A stretch of DNA of 64,000 nucleotides from positions 93,501 through 157,500 of the forward strand of contig OY288156.1 in NCBI GenBank assembly GCA_958439195.1. Direction: 5' to 3'. Positions 37,101 through 44,601 of the stretch are shown piece by piece. The stretch comes from an uncultured Paracoccaceae bacterium. Its GTDB lineage: Bacteria; Pseudomonadota; Alphaproteobacteria; Rhodobacterales; Rhodobacteraceae. A program made the position numbers and the translations under genes. The notes beneath the pieces were generated by a model. The model saw only the letters and a list, made by a program, of their open reading frames with translations, made no database searches and was not told where the DNA came from. Positions within the stretch are counted from its first letter, which is position 1. The number at the start of each line of letters is the position of its first letter.

Positions 37101-40045
37101 TTGACGGGCTGGATCCGCGCAACATCTCGGACATCATCGGCACGCAAGAGGCCGGAACCCCGCAAAGCGCCGATGCCAACATCTTCTTCATGGCCTTCGC
37201 GCAATACTTTGACCACGGTCTCAGCTTCATCCCCAAAGGTGGTGCTGGCACCGTCCAGATCGGCGCACCGGGCACTGGCGCACGGGCGCAAAACCCGGCT
37301 GACCTGACCCGCGCCTCGGTGGTGGGCTTCGATGAAGACGGTGCCGCACAGCACCTGAACATCACCTCGCCCTTCGTGGATCAGAACCAGGTCTACGGCT
37401 CCACCACGCTGATCGGCCAGTTGCTGCGCGAAAGCGATGGCAACGGCGGTCTGGGGGCCAAGGTGCTGCTGGGTGCGGCGGACCCGTCTGCTGCGGGCTA
37501 TCAGCTTCTGCCCACCCTGCGTGGAGTGCTGGAGCACCACATCGAGGCTGGCACCGTCTTCATGGGCGGCGGGCTTCCGGCGGGTGGCCAGACGCTTCTG
37601 GACTACTACCCCGATCTGCTGAACGCCGATGGCAGCTTCAACGCGGCCGTGGTGGCCCAGCTTGCGGGCAACTTCATGGGCGAAGGCCAGCCGCTTCTGC
37701 TGGACGCGAACCCCTATATCAACCTGCTGGATCACATCGTGGCAGGGGATGGCCGGGTGAACGAAAACGTCACCCTCACTTCGATGCACACGATCTTTGC
37801 CCGCAACCACAACTATCATGTAGAGCAGCTTGAAACGCTCTACGGTGCCAACGGCACGACCCTGACGCTGGAAGAACTGTTCCAGGCCGCCAAGATCGTG
37901 AACGAGGCCGAATATCAGCGCGTGGTGTTCACCGAGTTTGCCGAAAAGCTGCTGGGTGGCGAAGGCATCCGCGGCGATGGCGATCATGGGTTCACCGAAT
38001 GGAACCCCGATACCGACGCCGCGATCAGCCAGGAATTCGCCTCTGCGGTCTACCGCTTTGGCCATACGATGATCGGGCAGACCATTTCGGTCACCAATCC
38101 GGATGGCAGCACGTCGCAAGTGTCGCTGTTTGACGCCTTCCTCAACCCGACCAATGCCGAAGGGGCCTTTACCCAAAGCCTCGCCACCTTGGCACAGTTC
38201 GGCTATGTGCCACAGCCTGGCTATACCCAGCTTGGTGCCGGTGCGGTCCTGAACGGGATTGCCGGGCAGGCCGCAGAAGAGGTGGACGTCAACATCGTCG
38301 ATGGCGTCCGCAACGATCTGGTCCGCGTCAGTGCCGACCTCTTCTCCTTCAACGTGGCCCGTGGCCGCGATGTGGGGATCGGCACGCTGAACCAGGTCAA
38401 GGCCGCGCTGCTTGCCTCGCAAAGCCCCTATATCCAAGAGGCGCTCAGCTTCCTGAACGCCTCCACCCTGCAACCCTATTCAAGCTGGGCGGATTTCGGG
38501 GCGCGCAACAACCTGTCGGCAGCGGTTCTGGCACAGTTCCAGCAGGCCTATCCCGATCTGATCCTTGCCGATCAGGCGGCGGCAGATGCCTTTGCCGAAC
38601 TGAACCCGGATATCGCCCTGGTGGCCAATGCCGATGGCACCTTCACCGTCAAGGGGATCGACCGCGTCGATCTGTGGGTCGGTGGTCTGGCCGAGGCAAA
38701 GGTCAATGGCGGGATTGTGGGGTCCACTTTCTGGGCGATCATCCACGAACAGCTTGACCGTCTGCAGGAAGGCGACCGCTTCTACTATGTCGACCGTCTG
38801 GAAAACTTCGACCTCTATGAGAACTTCGTCGAAGGGCAAAGTTTCTCGGAAATCGTGATGCGCAACACCGGTCTGACCGGTCTGGATGAACGCATCTTCG
38901 AAGTCTCGGACGAAGACAACAGCGGCGGCGGCAACGGCGACGATAACGGCGACGGCGACACTGTCGGCGGTGGCGGTGATGACGACAACGCTGGCGGCGG
39001 TGATGACGACAACGCTGGCGGCGGCAATGACGACGACGATGAAGATGATGATGATACGGTCGGCGGCGGTGACGACGATACCGCTGGTGGCGATGATGAC
39101 GACGACGGTGACGACGATACCGCAGGAAACGGCAACGGAAACGGCACCGGCACCGGCACCGGAACTGGCAACGGCACCGGAACTGGCTCCGGCAACGGCA
39201 CCGGAACTGGCAACGGCAACGGCACTGGGAATGGCAACGGCACGCCAACCCCGACACCTGAGCCAGAGCTGGAGGGCGTGGTGCTGATGCCAGGCTCGAC
39301 CGCCGGGGTGCAGGTTGGTGGTGCGGGGGATGATGTGCTTGTCGGCGGCGATCAGGGCGATGCCCTGCTGGGCAAGGGCGGCGCGGATATCATCCTGGGC
39401 AATGGCGGCAATGACGTGGCCGTCGGCGGATCGGGCGGCGACGTGATCGAAGGTGGTGCCGGGCGCGATGTCCAACTGGGCGGTGCCGGAGATGACATCT
39501 TCATCGTGCAGGATGGCGACGGGGCCGACATGATCTTTGGCGGGGCGGGCAGCGATACGCTTGACCTGTCGGCGGTCACGGGCGGCGCGACGATCGACCT
39601 GGGGGCCTATACGGCCATCGGGACGGCGCGGTCCGGCGGCATCACCGACCATGTGGTTGGCATCGAGAACGCCATCGGCAGCCAGGGCAACGACGTGATC
39701 AAGGCGTCGCTGGCGATCAACGTGATGACCGGCGCGGACGGCGAGGATGTGTTCGTCTTTGTCTCGGCGGGGGCGGCCAATGGCGACGTGATCACCGACT
39801 TCCAGCCGGGCGACCGGATCGACCTGTCGGGGATCGACGCGATGGTGGGCACGAACGGCAACCAGGCCTTCACGCTGGCCGGTCAGGGCACCACAGCGGC
39901 GGGCAACCTGGTGATCCGCGAGGTGGCCACGACCGACGGTGTGGACACGCTGATCGAAGGCTTCACCGATGCCGATGACGCCGCCGACTTTACCCTGACG
40001 CTGCGCGGGGCGCACAACCTCGATGGGTCGTCCTTCAACCTGTAA
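31136..40045 (+). CDS. Giant RTX exoprotein with two animal-haem-peroxidase domains (MopA-like)
   Basis: A 2969-residue type I-secreted protein without a signal peptide. Domain order: peroxidase 1 (about residues 240-880); RTX repeats (about 960-1135); Ig-like repeats (about 1380-1600); RTX block (about 1610-1670); peroxidase 2 (about 1917-2585); Asp/Gly linker (about 2590-2710); RTX plus a serralysin-type C-terminus with GDVITDFQPGDRIDLSGID. Both peroxidase domains keep the distal FGQFFDH/FAQYFDH (H257, H2027), GDGR-NEN, the proximal YRFGH (H625, H2310) and ARGR. The architecture is that of MopA-type Mn(II)-oxidising peroxidases of marine alphaproteobacteria; other substrates (halides, phenolics) are possible. 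The ATG at 31136 has AAAGAGG eight bases upstream. Confidence 0.9.
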   Translation: MVTVNMNDLEFILQQIKIAEADARGEPILGTYLPTPELSWGLRRVDGSNNNLYADQGTYGSAGQEFPRATTPTWVNEGDDGMAFGPPIVINGQLFDSGVPGIPLGYTPATYLSNDDYAIRIANDPTLSSRAIQPGDVVDADPRIISNLIVDQTMNNPAVLISAFHVAGSANPYVDAAAVQGMFSAYNAAVLANNTGLAATIETQILTALDDAGVTYEASPTADLAKLTIVIPNVAPDEGLSAPFNSWMTIFGQFFDHGLDLVEKGGYGTVYIPLQTDDPLYVPGSNTNFMVVTRATLTENGEAVNKVTPFVDQNQTYTSHPSHQVFLREYALVGGELVDGVLVGGVPVPTGRLLNGNTESGGGMATWADVKAQAKNILGIELNDMNVHSVPLLATDPYGNFIPGDNGFPQIVKIVDGAQVLIEGSLATPVDTIGAVAAGVAFLDDISHNANPGTNEVADPDTLISVATDLQPTGTYDNELLDRHYIAGDGRANENIALTAVHHVFHSEHNRQIDLMKDILLNNAKAILTETGDILAATEFLNEWLAAPFDAVGNLASATVDALAWNGARLFQSAKFVTEMQYQHLVFEEFARKVQPFVNLFVNYDGELDPAILGEFAHTVYRFGHSMLNESVDRYDENYNADHIDLISAFLNPVEFAISGIDAEEAAGALARGMTRQRGNEIDEFVTEALRNNLVGLPLDLAAINIARGRETGVPSLNEARAQFFEGSGDSQVKPYESWFDFALNLKNPASIINFIAAYGTHETILAADTLVEKRDAAALLVLGGEGEPGDRLDFLNATGAWAGGSLGGLNNVDFWIGGLAEKKMIFGGMLGSTFNFVFEVQLEALQDADRFYYLSRLANLNLTAQLENNKFSDMIHKNTTATHLPGDVFSTPDFYIEADRSKQFNADLGNLDPTEGGDPILGAMQTKVIRRDTNNDGISDYVRFTGAEHVVMGGTEGNDILVGGKGDDTFWGDGGNDTIEGGEGNDFHFGGAGNDIITDEFGDDEVRSGAGDDVVNAGQGFNLIITDTGSDFVWGGPDFDEMLLGQDNDFGHGSVGGGMIMGGEGDDWLEGGGSNNLLLGDNGDLVQGLPVKRSVDSTIVGHDVLIGGPGNDDFDAETGDDIMISGSGTNKYFGQLGFDWASHAKTPDGVQADMLNRLFAPPAVAASPATILDRYSQTEALSGSANADLLRGDDETDLTLDHGLLDRNLGLVNGLGDFLGAANEAGELAFSSGNIILGGAGSDIIEGRGGNDLIDGDRFINAKIMVTPTTGPVFYVSGMAEIQARMFSGEITPSMLSIVREIVDTNAAADVDVAEYSGNLADYTIEGYNEVSGIATDVDGDGWISITDTRADGTDGVDRVKNIERVLFADGTAKIAVHDNSIAEGRVTVFANNVATVDGAPVGVAGQVLRASMAAVTDADNITATNATGQIRDGIDDYEIRWQVETAAGSGVFTDILRIVADEFTPVTGESYTVSADEAGLAIRAVARFKDEDGAIETVYSNADEGGNPVPPTPATGAPIISDTTPTENQPLSANLASIVDVNGLGAFAFQWQSSTDGVNWTDIAGATAATFLPAQAQVGRQLRLEVSFTDGIGTLETVVSAATAPVGDLINGNGFNNTLAGTPGDDIINGLAGADNINGNGGADTITGGLGNDVINGGAGDDTIIWSVTNPPTFLGIPIGTGTPDGTDTINGGTEGAAGDTFVLNGNNLSETFRIYTAAAWTALGGGRTAAPGTEIVITRGGTGQGNIIAQLAEIEEIVINGSDQLTNNDGSGGLNGGAIGGDTVLISGNFNATSLNFSTITINGDVGDDVVDISGLDSAHRIVFRTKGGDDMVVGTLREQDTIEIPAGSNPASYVAQAGANGTVTMSNGTHSVTFTGSMAALPTLVAEAPSSGGGAGGTGGGTGGTPSTLLTANDAAGLLDLVRGINPDGNDDAENALGVRTLTGLGNNPDNPTWGAHGEPFIRITPNRSGEREEGGVNNAINPIFDGLDPRNISDIIGTQEAGTPQSADANIFFMAFAQYFDHGLSFIPKGGAGTVQIGAPGTGARAQNPADLTRASVVGFDEDGAAQHLNITSPFVDQNQVYGSTTLIGQLLRESDGNGGLGAKVLLGAADPSAAGYQLLPTLRGVLEHHIEAGTVFMGGGLPAGGQTLLDYYPDLLNADGSFNAAVVAQLAGNFMGEGQPLLLDANPYINLLDHIVAGDGRVNENVTLTSMHTIFARNHNYHVEQLETLYGANGTTLTLEELFQAAKIVNEAEYQRVVFTEFAEKLLGGEGIRGDGDHGFTEWNPDTDAAISQEFASAVYRFGHTMIGQTISVTNPDGSTSQVSLFDAFLNPTNAEGAFTQSLATLAQFGYVPQPGYTQLGAGAVLNGIAGQAAEEVDVNIVDGVRNDLVRVSADLFSFNVARGRDVGIGTLNQVKAALLASQSPYIQEALSFLNASTLQPYSSWADFGARNNLSAAVLAQFQQAYPDLILADQAAADAFAELNPDIALVANADGTFTVKGIDRVDLWVGGLAEAKVNGGIVGSTFWAIIHEQLDRLQEGDRFYYVDRLENFDLYENFVEGQSFSEIVMRNTGLTGLDERIFEVSDEDNSGGGNGDDNGDGDTVGGGGDDDNAGGGDDDNAGGGNDDDDEDDDDTVGGGDDDTAGGDDDDDGDDDTAGNGNGNGTGTGTGTGNGTGTGSGNGTGTGNGNGTGNGNGTPTPTPEPELEGVVLMPGSTAGVQVGGAGDDVLVGGDQGDALLGKGGADIILGNGGNDVAVGGSGGDVIEGGAGRDVQLGGAGDDIFIVQDGDGADMIFGGAGSDTLDLSAVTGGATIDLGAYTAIGTARSGGITDHVVGIENAIGSQGNDVIKASLAINVMTGADGEDVFVFVSAGAANGDVITDFQPGDRIDLSGIDAMVGTNGNQAFTLAGQGTTAAGNLVIREVATTDGVDTLIEGFTDADDAADFTLTLRGAHNLDGSSFNL
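38910..39265 (+). repeat. Low-complexity Asp/Gly then Gly/Thr/Asn linker inside the peroxidase
   Basis: In-frame GGC/GAC/GAT-rich simple repeats encode an acidic stretch with units such as GGGDDDNAGG, then an uncharged GNGTGTG-type stretch, ending TPTPTPEPELEG. It separates peroxidase 2 from the C-terminal RTX and secretion region. The acidic half could bind Ca2+ or Mn2+. Slippage-prone sequence like this often varies in length between strains. Confidence 0.85.
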
Positions 40046-40053
40046 GCGAAATC

Positions 40054-40081
40054 CCCCCGGCCGGATTGATCCGGCCGGGGG
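40054..40081 (+). terminator. Terminator between the peroxidase and exporter genes
   Basis: A perfect 12-base-pair stem CCCCCGGCCGGA / TCCGGCCGGGGG with a TTGA loop, nine bases after the peroxidase stop, followed at some distance by CCTTTTTCC. It separates the giant gene from the type I exporter operon, which starts 178 bases further on. Confidence 0.75.
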
Positions 40082-40258
40082 CGCCTTTCCAGACCCTTTT
40101 TCCTTTCAGACCTTTGTCCAACGGATTGCCGGACCCTGTTCCATGACGGAATCATGCCGTGAATTCGTAGCGTTGGACCAGTGGGAGAGGTCCGTTCACA
40201 CGGCGCCCCTCCGGTAAGGGCCGGTCAGCGGCCCGCTTGCAGGAAGAACGAGGCGAAC

Positions 40259-42052
40259 ATGGCCCACCCGATGTCCACCCCCGACCCGCTGGCGCTGCGC
40301 AAGGCACGGCAATTGTTGAATGCGGACCTTGCGCGTTACGGTTGGGCGCTCTTCGGCATCTCGGGCCTTATCAGCGTGCTGGCACTGACCGGCTCCTTCT
40401 ACATGCTGCAAGTTTACGATCGCGCCCTGACATCGGGGTCGGTGCAGACGCTGGCCTTCCTGTCCATCCTGGCCCTCGCGCTGTATCTGGTGCAGGGCGG
40501 GTTCGACACCATCCGTAGTCAGGTTCTGGTCCGCATCGGCGCGCGGCTGGATCAGCGACTTGCCCCCTTGTCGCACAAGGTGGCCATAGACATGCCGCGC
40601 TACGGCTTTTCCACGACCGAGGCGCTGGAACGTGGCCGCACCGTCGATACGCTGCGCAACTTCCTTGGATCATCCGCACCTGCGGCGATCTTTGATCTGC
40701 CCTTCGTGCCGATCTTCCTGATTTTCGTCTACATGCTGCATCCTGTGCTTGGCGCGGTCACGCTGGGCGGCGCGGTGGTGCTGGCGCTGCTGACGATGCT
40801 GGCCGAATACAAATCCCGCGATCTGGCCAAATCCGCGCAAAAGGCGCTGGTGGTGCGCAACACCATTTCGGAATCCAACGCCCGCAATTCGGAAACGCTG
40901 ATCGCCATGGGGGCCACGGGCCGCGCGGTAGACCGCTTTTCGGCCGCCAATCGCCAGCATCTGGATCTGCAAACCCGCGCGTCGGACATCACCGGCACGA
41001 TGGGGGCCATTTCGCGCGTGCTGCGGATGTTGCTGCAATCCGGGCTTTTGGGCCTTGGTGCCTTCTACACCATCCAGGGCGAATTGTCGGCGGGCGCGAT
41101 CATCGCGGTATCCGTCGCGGCAGGCCGCGCCTTGGCACCGATCGACCAGGTCATCGCCAACTGGAAAGGCATCGTGGCCGCCCGTCACGCCTGGGGCCAG
41201 CTGCGTGACACACTCGTCGCCCTGTCGCAGGAAAGAACGCCCGTCATGCTGCCCACGCCAAAGCAATCGCTGCGCGTGGAAAACCTGACCGTCGCTTCGC
41301 CCGCCAATGGCCGTGTGCTTCTGTCGGATGTCACCTTTGAACTGGAAGCCGGTCAGGCGCTGGCCATTGTCGGCCCGTCTGGCGGTGGCAAATCCACCCT
41401 GATGCGTGCGCTGGCCGGTGTCTGGCCAGTGCTGCGCGGATCGATCCGTTATGATGATGTCGATCTTGCGCAGTGGGATCCGTCACGGGCAGGGGAAATC
41501 ATCGGCTTCCTGCCGCAGGAAGTGGGCCTGTTCAACGGCACCGTCCGCGACAACATCAGCCGCTTTGACCCCAACCGCGAAACCGACGCCGTCTACAAGG
41601 CAGCGGTGGCCGCGAATGTCCACAAGATGATCGCCCAGCTTCCCGAAGGTTATGACACCGAGGTGGGCGCCCTGGGCACCGCCCTGTCCGCAGGTCAGCG
41701 TCAGCGGATCGGTCTTGCCCGCGCGCTGTATCAAGACCCCTTCGTCGTGCTTCTGGATGAACCCAATGCCTCGCTCGATGCGGTTGGTGAACGCGCGCTG
41801 AACGACACGATCAAGGCCATTCGCGCCCGCGGCGGCATCGCGGTCATCGTCGCCCATCGGCCCAGTGTTCTGGCGGCGGTCGATATGGTGGCGGCGGTTC
41901 ATGCCGGGCGTCTGGCGGCCTTTGGCACCAAGGAAGAGGTGCTGGGCAACCGCGACGGCAAGGTGGTGGCCCCCACCCATGTTGCGGGCAGCGACCAGAT
42001 CAACATCGGCGCATCGGACCGTGAACTCAGCGCCATCGCAAGCGGCATCTGA
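40259..42052 (+). CDS. Type I secretion ABC exporter (PrtD/HlyB-like)
   Basis: A 597-residue fused membrane-ATPase exporter. The N-terminal transmembrane domain starts near ISGLISVLALTGSFYMLQVYDR, the PrtD-type opening, with no C39 peptidase domain. The ATPase domain has Walker A GPSGGGKST, signature LSAGQRQRIGLARAL, Walker B VVLLDEPNASLD and H-loop VIVAHRPSVL. It would export RTX proteins with uncleaved C-terminal signals, most likely the peroxidase upstream and the RTX-Hint protein downstream. The ATG at 40259 is selected; the frame is open to 40181 without a start signal. No TolC-type outer-membrane gene is in the window. Confidence 0.92.
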   Translation: MAHPMSTPDPLALRKARQLLNADLARYGWALFGISGLISVLALTGSFYMLQVYDRALTSGSVQTLAFLSILALALYLVQGGFDTIRSQVLVRIGARLDQRLAPLSHKVAIDMPRYGFSTTEALERGRTVDTLRNFLGSSAPAAIFDLPFVPIFLIFVYMLHPVLGAVTLGGAVVLALLTMLAEYKSRDLAKSAQKALVVRNTISESNARNSETLIAMGATGRAVDRFSAANRQHLDLQTRASDITGTMGAISRVLRMLLQSGLLGLGAFYTIQGELSAGAIIAVSVAAGRALAPIDQVIANWKGIVAARHAWGQLRDTLVALSQERTPVMLPTPKQSLRVENLTVASPANGRVLLSDVTFELEAGQALAIVGPSGGGKSTLMRALAGVWPVLRGSIRYDDVDLAQWDPSRAGEIIGFLPQEVGLFNGTVRDNISRFDPNRETDAVYKAAVAANVHKMIAQLPEGYDTEVGALGTALSAGQRQRIGLARALYQDPFVVLLDEPNASLDAVGERALNDTIKAIRARGGIAVIVAHRPSVLAAVDMVAAVHAGRLAAFGTKEEVLGNRDGKVVAPTHVAGSDQINIGASDRELSAIASGI

Positions 42053-42064
42053 CGGGAGGCTGTC

Positions 42065-43165
42065 ATGGAAATCAAGACCAAGCACCGCAAATCAGCCGAA
42101 CAGAACCGGCCCAAGGGGCGCGCACTTTTTGCCCTGGCGGAACGCAAGGAAGCCCCTGTCGCGGCGATGATGGCGGCCCTGACGCTCGCGCTGGCTGCCT
42201 ATGTCAAAACGGCCTTTGGCGCTACTCCACAGGCGCAAGATCCGGGCAACCAGCTCAATGCCAATTCGGGCGCACAGGATGCCGCAATGCCGCGCCAGCC
42301 CGGAACAGAAGCGCAAGGCCCGGTTGTCAACCTTGCCGAACCCGAAGAAGACCGTCCCGTGATCACCGGCAAGATGGAAGATGATGGCGATCTGGGCCGC
42401 ATCGGGCGCGGCCCCGGTATGCTGGACCTGTCACGCTTTTTCGCCGAGGCCGACCCCGAACTTGATATGCCCCACGCCTATCTTGCCGATCAGCCGGACA
42501 TCGAAACCGCTGCCCTGTCGCCACTGTCGCGCGGAGGGGCCGGCCCGCTGCTTGGCGCCGCGACCGGGGGTGGCGGTGGCAGTGCAGGCGGCAGCATCGG
42601 ACCTGGAAGTAATTCGGGCGGCAATTCGGGCGGCAACTCCGGGGGCGGCCCGCTGCTTGGCGCCGCGACCGGGGGTGGCGGTGGCAGTGCAGGCGGCAGC
42701 ATCGGACCTGGAAGTAATTCGGGCGGCAATTCGGGCGGCAACTCCGGGGGCGGTCCGGTTGCGGGCGGCCCTGGCCCTGATGCGGGCGATGACGGGATCG
42801 TCGGCGTGAACTTCCACGCGCTTTTTGCCCAGCTTGCTTCGGTCGTTCGTCCCTTCCACCCAACCACCGTGCGCGAAATCAGCGAACTTGCCATCGGTGA
42901 CTGGGTCAGCCAGCACGAAATGCATCGTCTGCGCGGGGGCGAAACGCGCCCCGATCTGGACGCGGCCTATCTGGCCCGCGAAGACCGCACCTATGACATC
43001 GTGTCCAACCCGGACTCGCGCGATGCCTTTATCGAACAGCACTTCCCCACCAGCGGCGCGGTCAATTCTACTTTCCCAGAGGTCAGTCTGGCCGAAGACG
43101 TGACCGCCACCGTGATGCAACCCGAACCCCTTCTGTCCACCGATACGAATACCGGCTTGCTGTAA
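42065..43165 (+). CDS. Unrecognised Gly/Ser-rich membrane-anchored protein within the exporter operon
   Basis: A 366-residue protein I do not recognise. It has a basic N-terminus, one hydrophobic segment (VAAMMAALTLALAAYV), an acidic Pro-rich region, then two perfect 35-residue Gly/Ser/Asn repeats (GPLLGAATGGGGGSAGG... ), and a more ordered C-terminal domain (FHALFAQLASVVRPFHP; TVREISELAIGDWVSQHEMHRL). It lies 12 bases after the ABC exporter and 51 before the HlyD adaptor, so co-transcription with both is near certain. The topology suggests a periplasmic domain on a flexible glycine tether. A role as an accessory subunit of the type I exporter is inference from position. Confidence 0.8.
   Translation: MEIKTKHRKSAEQNRPKGRALFALAERKEAPVAAMMAALTLALAAYVKTAFGATPQAQDPGNQLNANSGAQDAAMPRQPGTEAQGPVVNLAEPEEDRPVITGKMEDDGDLGRIGRGPGMLDLSRFFAEADPELDMPHAYLADQPDIETAALSPLSRGGAGPLLGAATGGGGGSAGGSIGPGSNSGGNSGGNSGGGPLLGAATGGGGGSAGGSIGPGSNSGGNSGGNSGGGPVAGGPGPDAGDDGIVGVNFHALFAQLASVVRPFHPTTVREISELAIGDWVSQHEMHRLRGGETRPDLDAAYLAREDRTYDIVSNPDSRDAFIEQHFPTSGAVNSTFPEVSLAEDVTATVMQPEPLLSTDTNTGLL
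42541..42750 (+). repeat. Perfect tandem duplication, 2 x 105 bases
   Basis: Bases 42541-42645 and 42646-42750 are identical by eye and in frame, adding one extra 35-residue Gly/Ser/Asn-rich unit to the accessory protein. Identity at synonymous positions implies a recent duplication. Confidence 0.9.
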
Positions 43166-43216
43166 GCAGCCGGGTCACAGCTGCACCGGGCAATACCCGC
43201 CCACGGAGATACCCCC

Positions 43217-44536
43217 ATGATGTCGCTCGCCTCCAACTCGCCCTTCCCGCCCGATCCCGCAGCCGCCTTTTCCCTGCGCGGACGGCTGTTCGCAGCGGCA
43301 GCACTGACCCTGTTTCTTGTGGGTGGCATGGGTGCTTGGGCCGTAACGGCGCGGCTTGACTCGGCGGTGATCGGGTCCGGGTCGGTTCTGGTCAAGAATG
43401 ATGTGCAGAACGTCCAGCATGTCGATGGCGGAACGCTGAACCAGATCCTTGTCGGCACAGGCGACCGGGTCAGCGCAGGACAGCCGGTGCTGGTTCTGGA
43501 TGCCTTCGATCTTGAAGCCCGGATCGGTATGCTTGAAGCACAACTGATGGAGGCCGAGGCCCGCGCAGCCCGGCTTGCCGCCGAACGCGAAGGCACCGAA
43601 ATGGTGCTGCCCGCCACCTTTGCGCCCGATGATACCGATTACCTGCGCATCGTCGAAGGTGAACGCCGTCTGATGGATGAAAACCGCATCAACCGCGAAG
43701 TCGAACTTCTGGCGCTTGGCCTTCAGGCCGACCAGCTCCGCTTCGACACCGAGGCGCTTCAGTCGCGTCAGCTTTCCCTGACCGAAGAACTGGAACTGGT
43801 TCAGGCCTCCTATGCCCGCTTTGAAAAGCTGCAAAAGGCCGGATCGGTCGAAAAGACCCGCATTGACGAAATCCTGCGCGACCTGAGCCGTATCCGGGGC
43901 GAGATGGGCGAAGTCGCCGCCAATCTCGCGCGCAACGAAACGCGCCAGACGGAAATCGCTCTGGAACGTGACCGGATGCTGTCGATGTCGAAATCCGAAG
44001 CACACCGCGAATTGCGCACGCTGGAACCGCAGATCACCGACCTGCGCCAACAACTCAACGCCGCGCGCGAGAAAAAGGAACGCACCATCCTGCGCGCTCC
44101 CGCAGCGGGCATCGTGAACGAAGTGAACGTCTCCACGCTGGGCGAGGTGATCGCCCCCGGCAAGACGCTGATCACCATCGTCCCTGAAGAAAGCGACCTG
44201 ATCATCGAATTCCGCATCTCGACCACCGATATTGATGCCATCGAACCCGGCCAGAAGGCCCGTCTGCGTTTTGCAGCCTTCAACCAGCGCCTGACGCCGG
44301 AAATCGACGGCATCGTCGAAACCATCGCCGCCGCGGCCGTTATGGACCCGCAAACCGGGATGCCCTACTACACCGCCCGCGCCAAGGCGACGGGGGATAT
44401 CTCTGTCCTTGGCGAACGCGGCCTTGTCCCCGGAATGCCGGTCGAGGTCTATATTCCCACCGCTGAACGGGTCGTGATGTCCTATATCCTTCAGCCAGTC
44501 CTGGATCAGATGAACCGCGCCATGCGCGAAGAGTAG
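43217..44536 (+). CDS. Type I secretion periplasmic adaptor (HlyD/PrtE family)
   Basis: A 439-residue membrane-fusion protein. It has one N-terminal transmembrane helix (LFAAAALTLFLVGGMGAWAV), a biotinyl-lipoyl-like half-motif (GSVLVKNDVQNVQHVDGG, LVGTGDRVSAGQPVLVLD), a long coiled-coil hairpin (about residues 95-290) and a C-terminal beta-barrel with APAAGIVNEVNVSTLGEVIAPG. This bridges the ABC exporter to an outer-membrane TolC-like channel. The start ATG follows ACGGAGA. Third gene of the exporter operon. Confidence 0.92.
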   Translation: MMSLASNSPFPPDPAAAFSLRGRLFAAAALTLFLVGGMGAWAVTARLDSAVIGSGSVLVKNDVQNVQHVDGGTLNQILVGTGDRVSAGQPVLVLDAFDLEARIGMLEAQLMEAEARAARLAAEREGTEMVLPATFAPDDTDYLRIVEGERRLMDENRINREVELLALGLQADQLRFDTEALQSRQLSLTEELELVQASYARFEKLQKAGSVEKTRIDEILRDLSRIRGEMGEVAANLARNETRQTEIALERDRMLSMSKSEAHRELRTLEPQITDLRQQLNAAREKKERTILRAPAAGIVNEVNVSTLGEVIAPGKTLITIVPEESDLIIEFRISTTDIDAIEPGQKARLRFAAFNQRLTPEIDGIVETIAAAAVMDPQTGMPYYTARAKATGDISVLGERGLVPGMPVEVYIPTAERVVMSYILQPVLDQMNRAMREE

Positions 44537-44601
44537 CCAAGGACAAGCCAAAACCTTTGCCGTCTCCGTCAAAATATGCTGGAACCTAACGGAGGTTAAC
44601 T

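Noticed and set aside
36776..40015. Two long minus-strand frames (36776-38473 and 38480-40015)
   Set aside because: Both are antisense to the second peroxidase domain and C-terminal RTX region, which carry intact active-site motifs on the plus strand.
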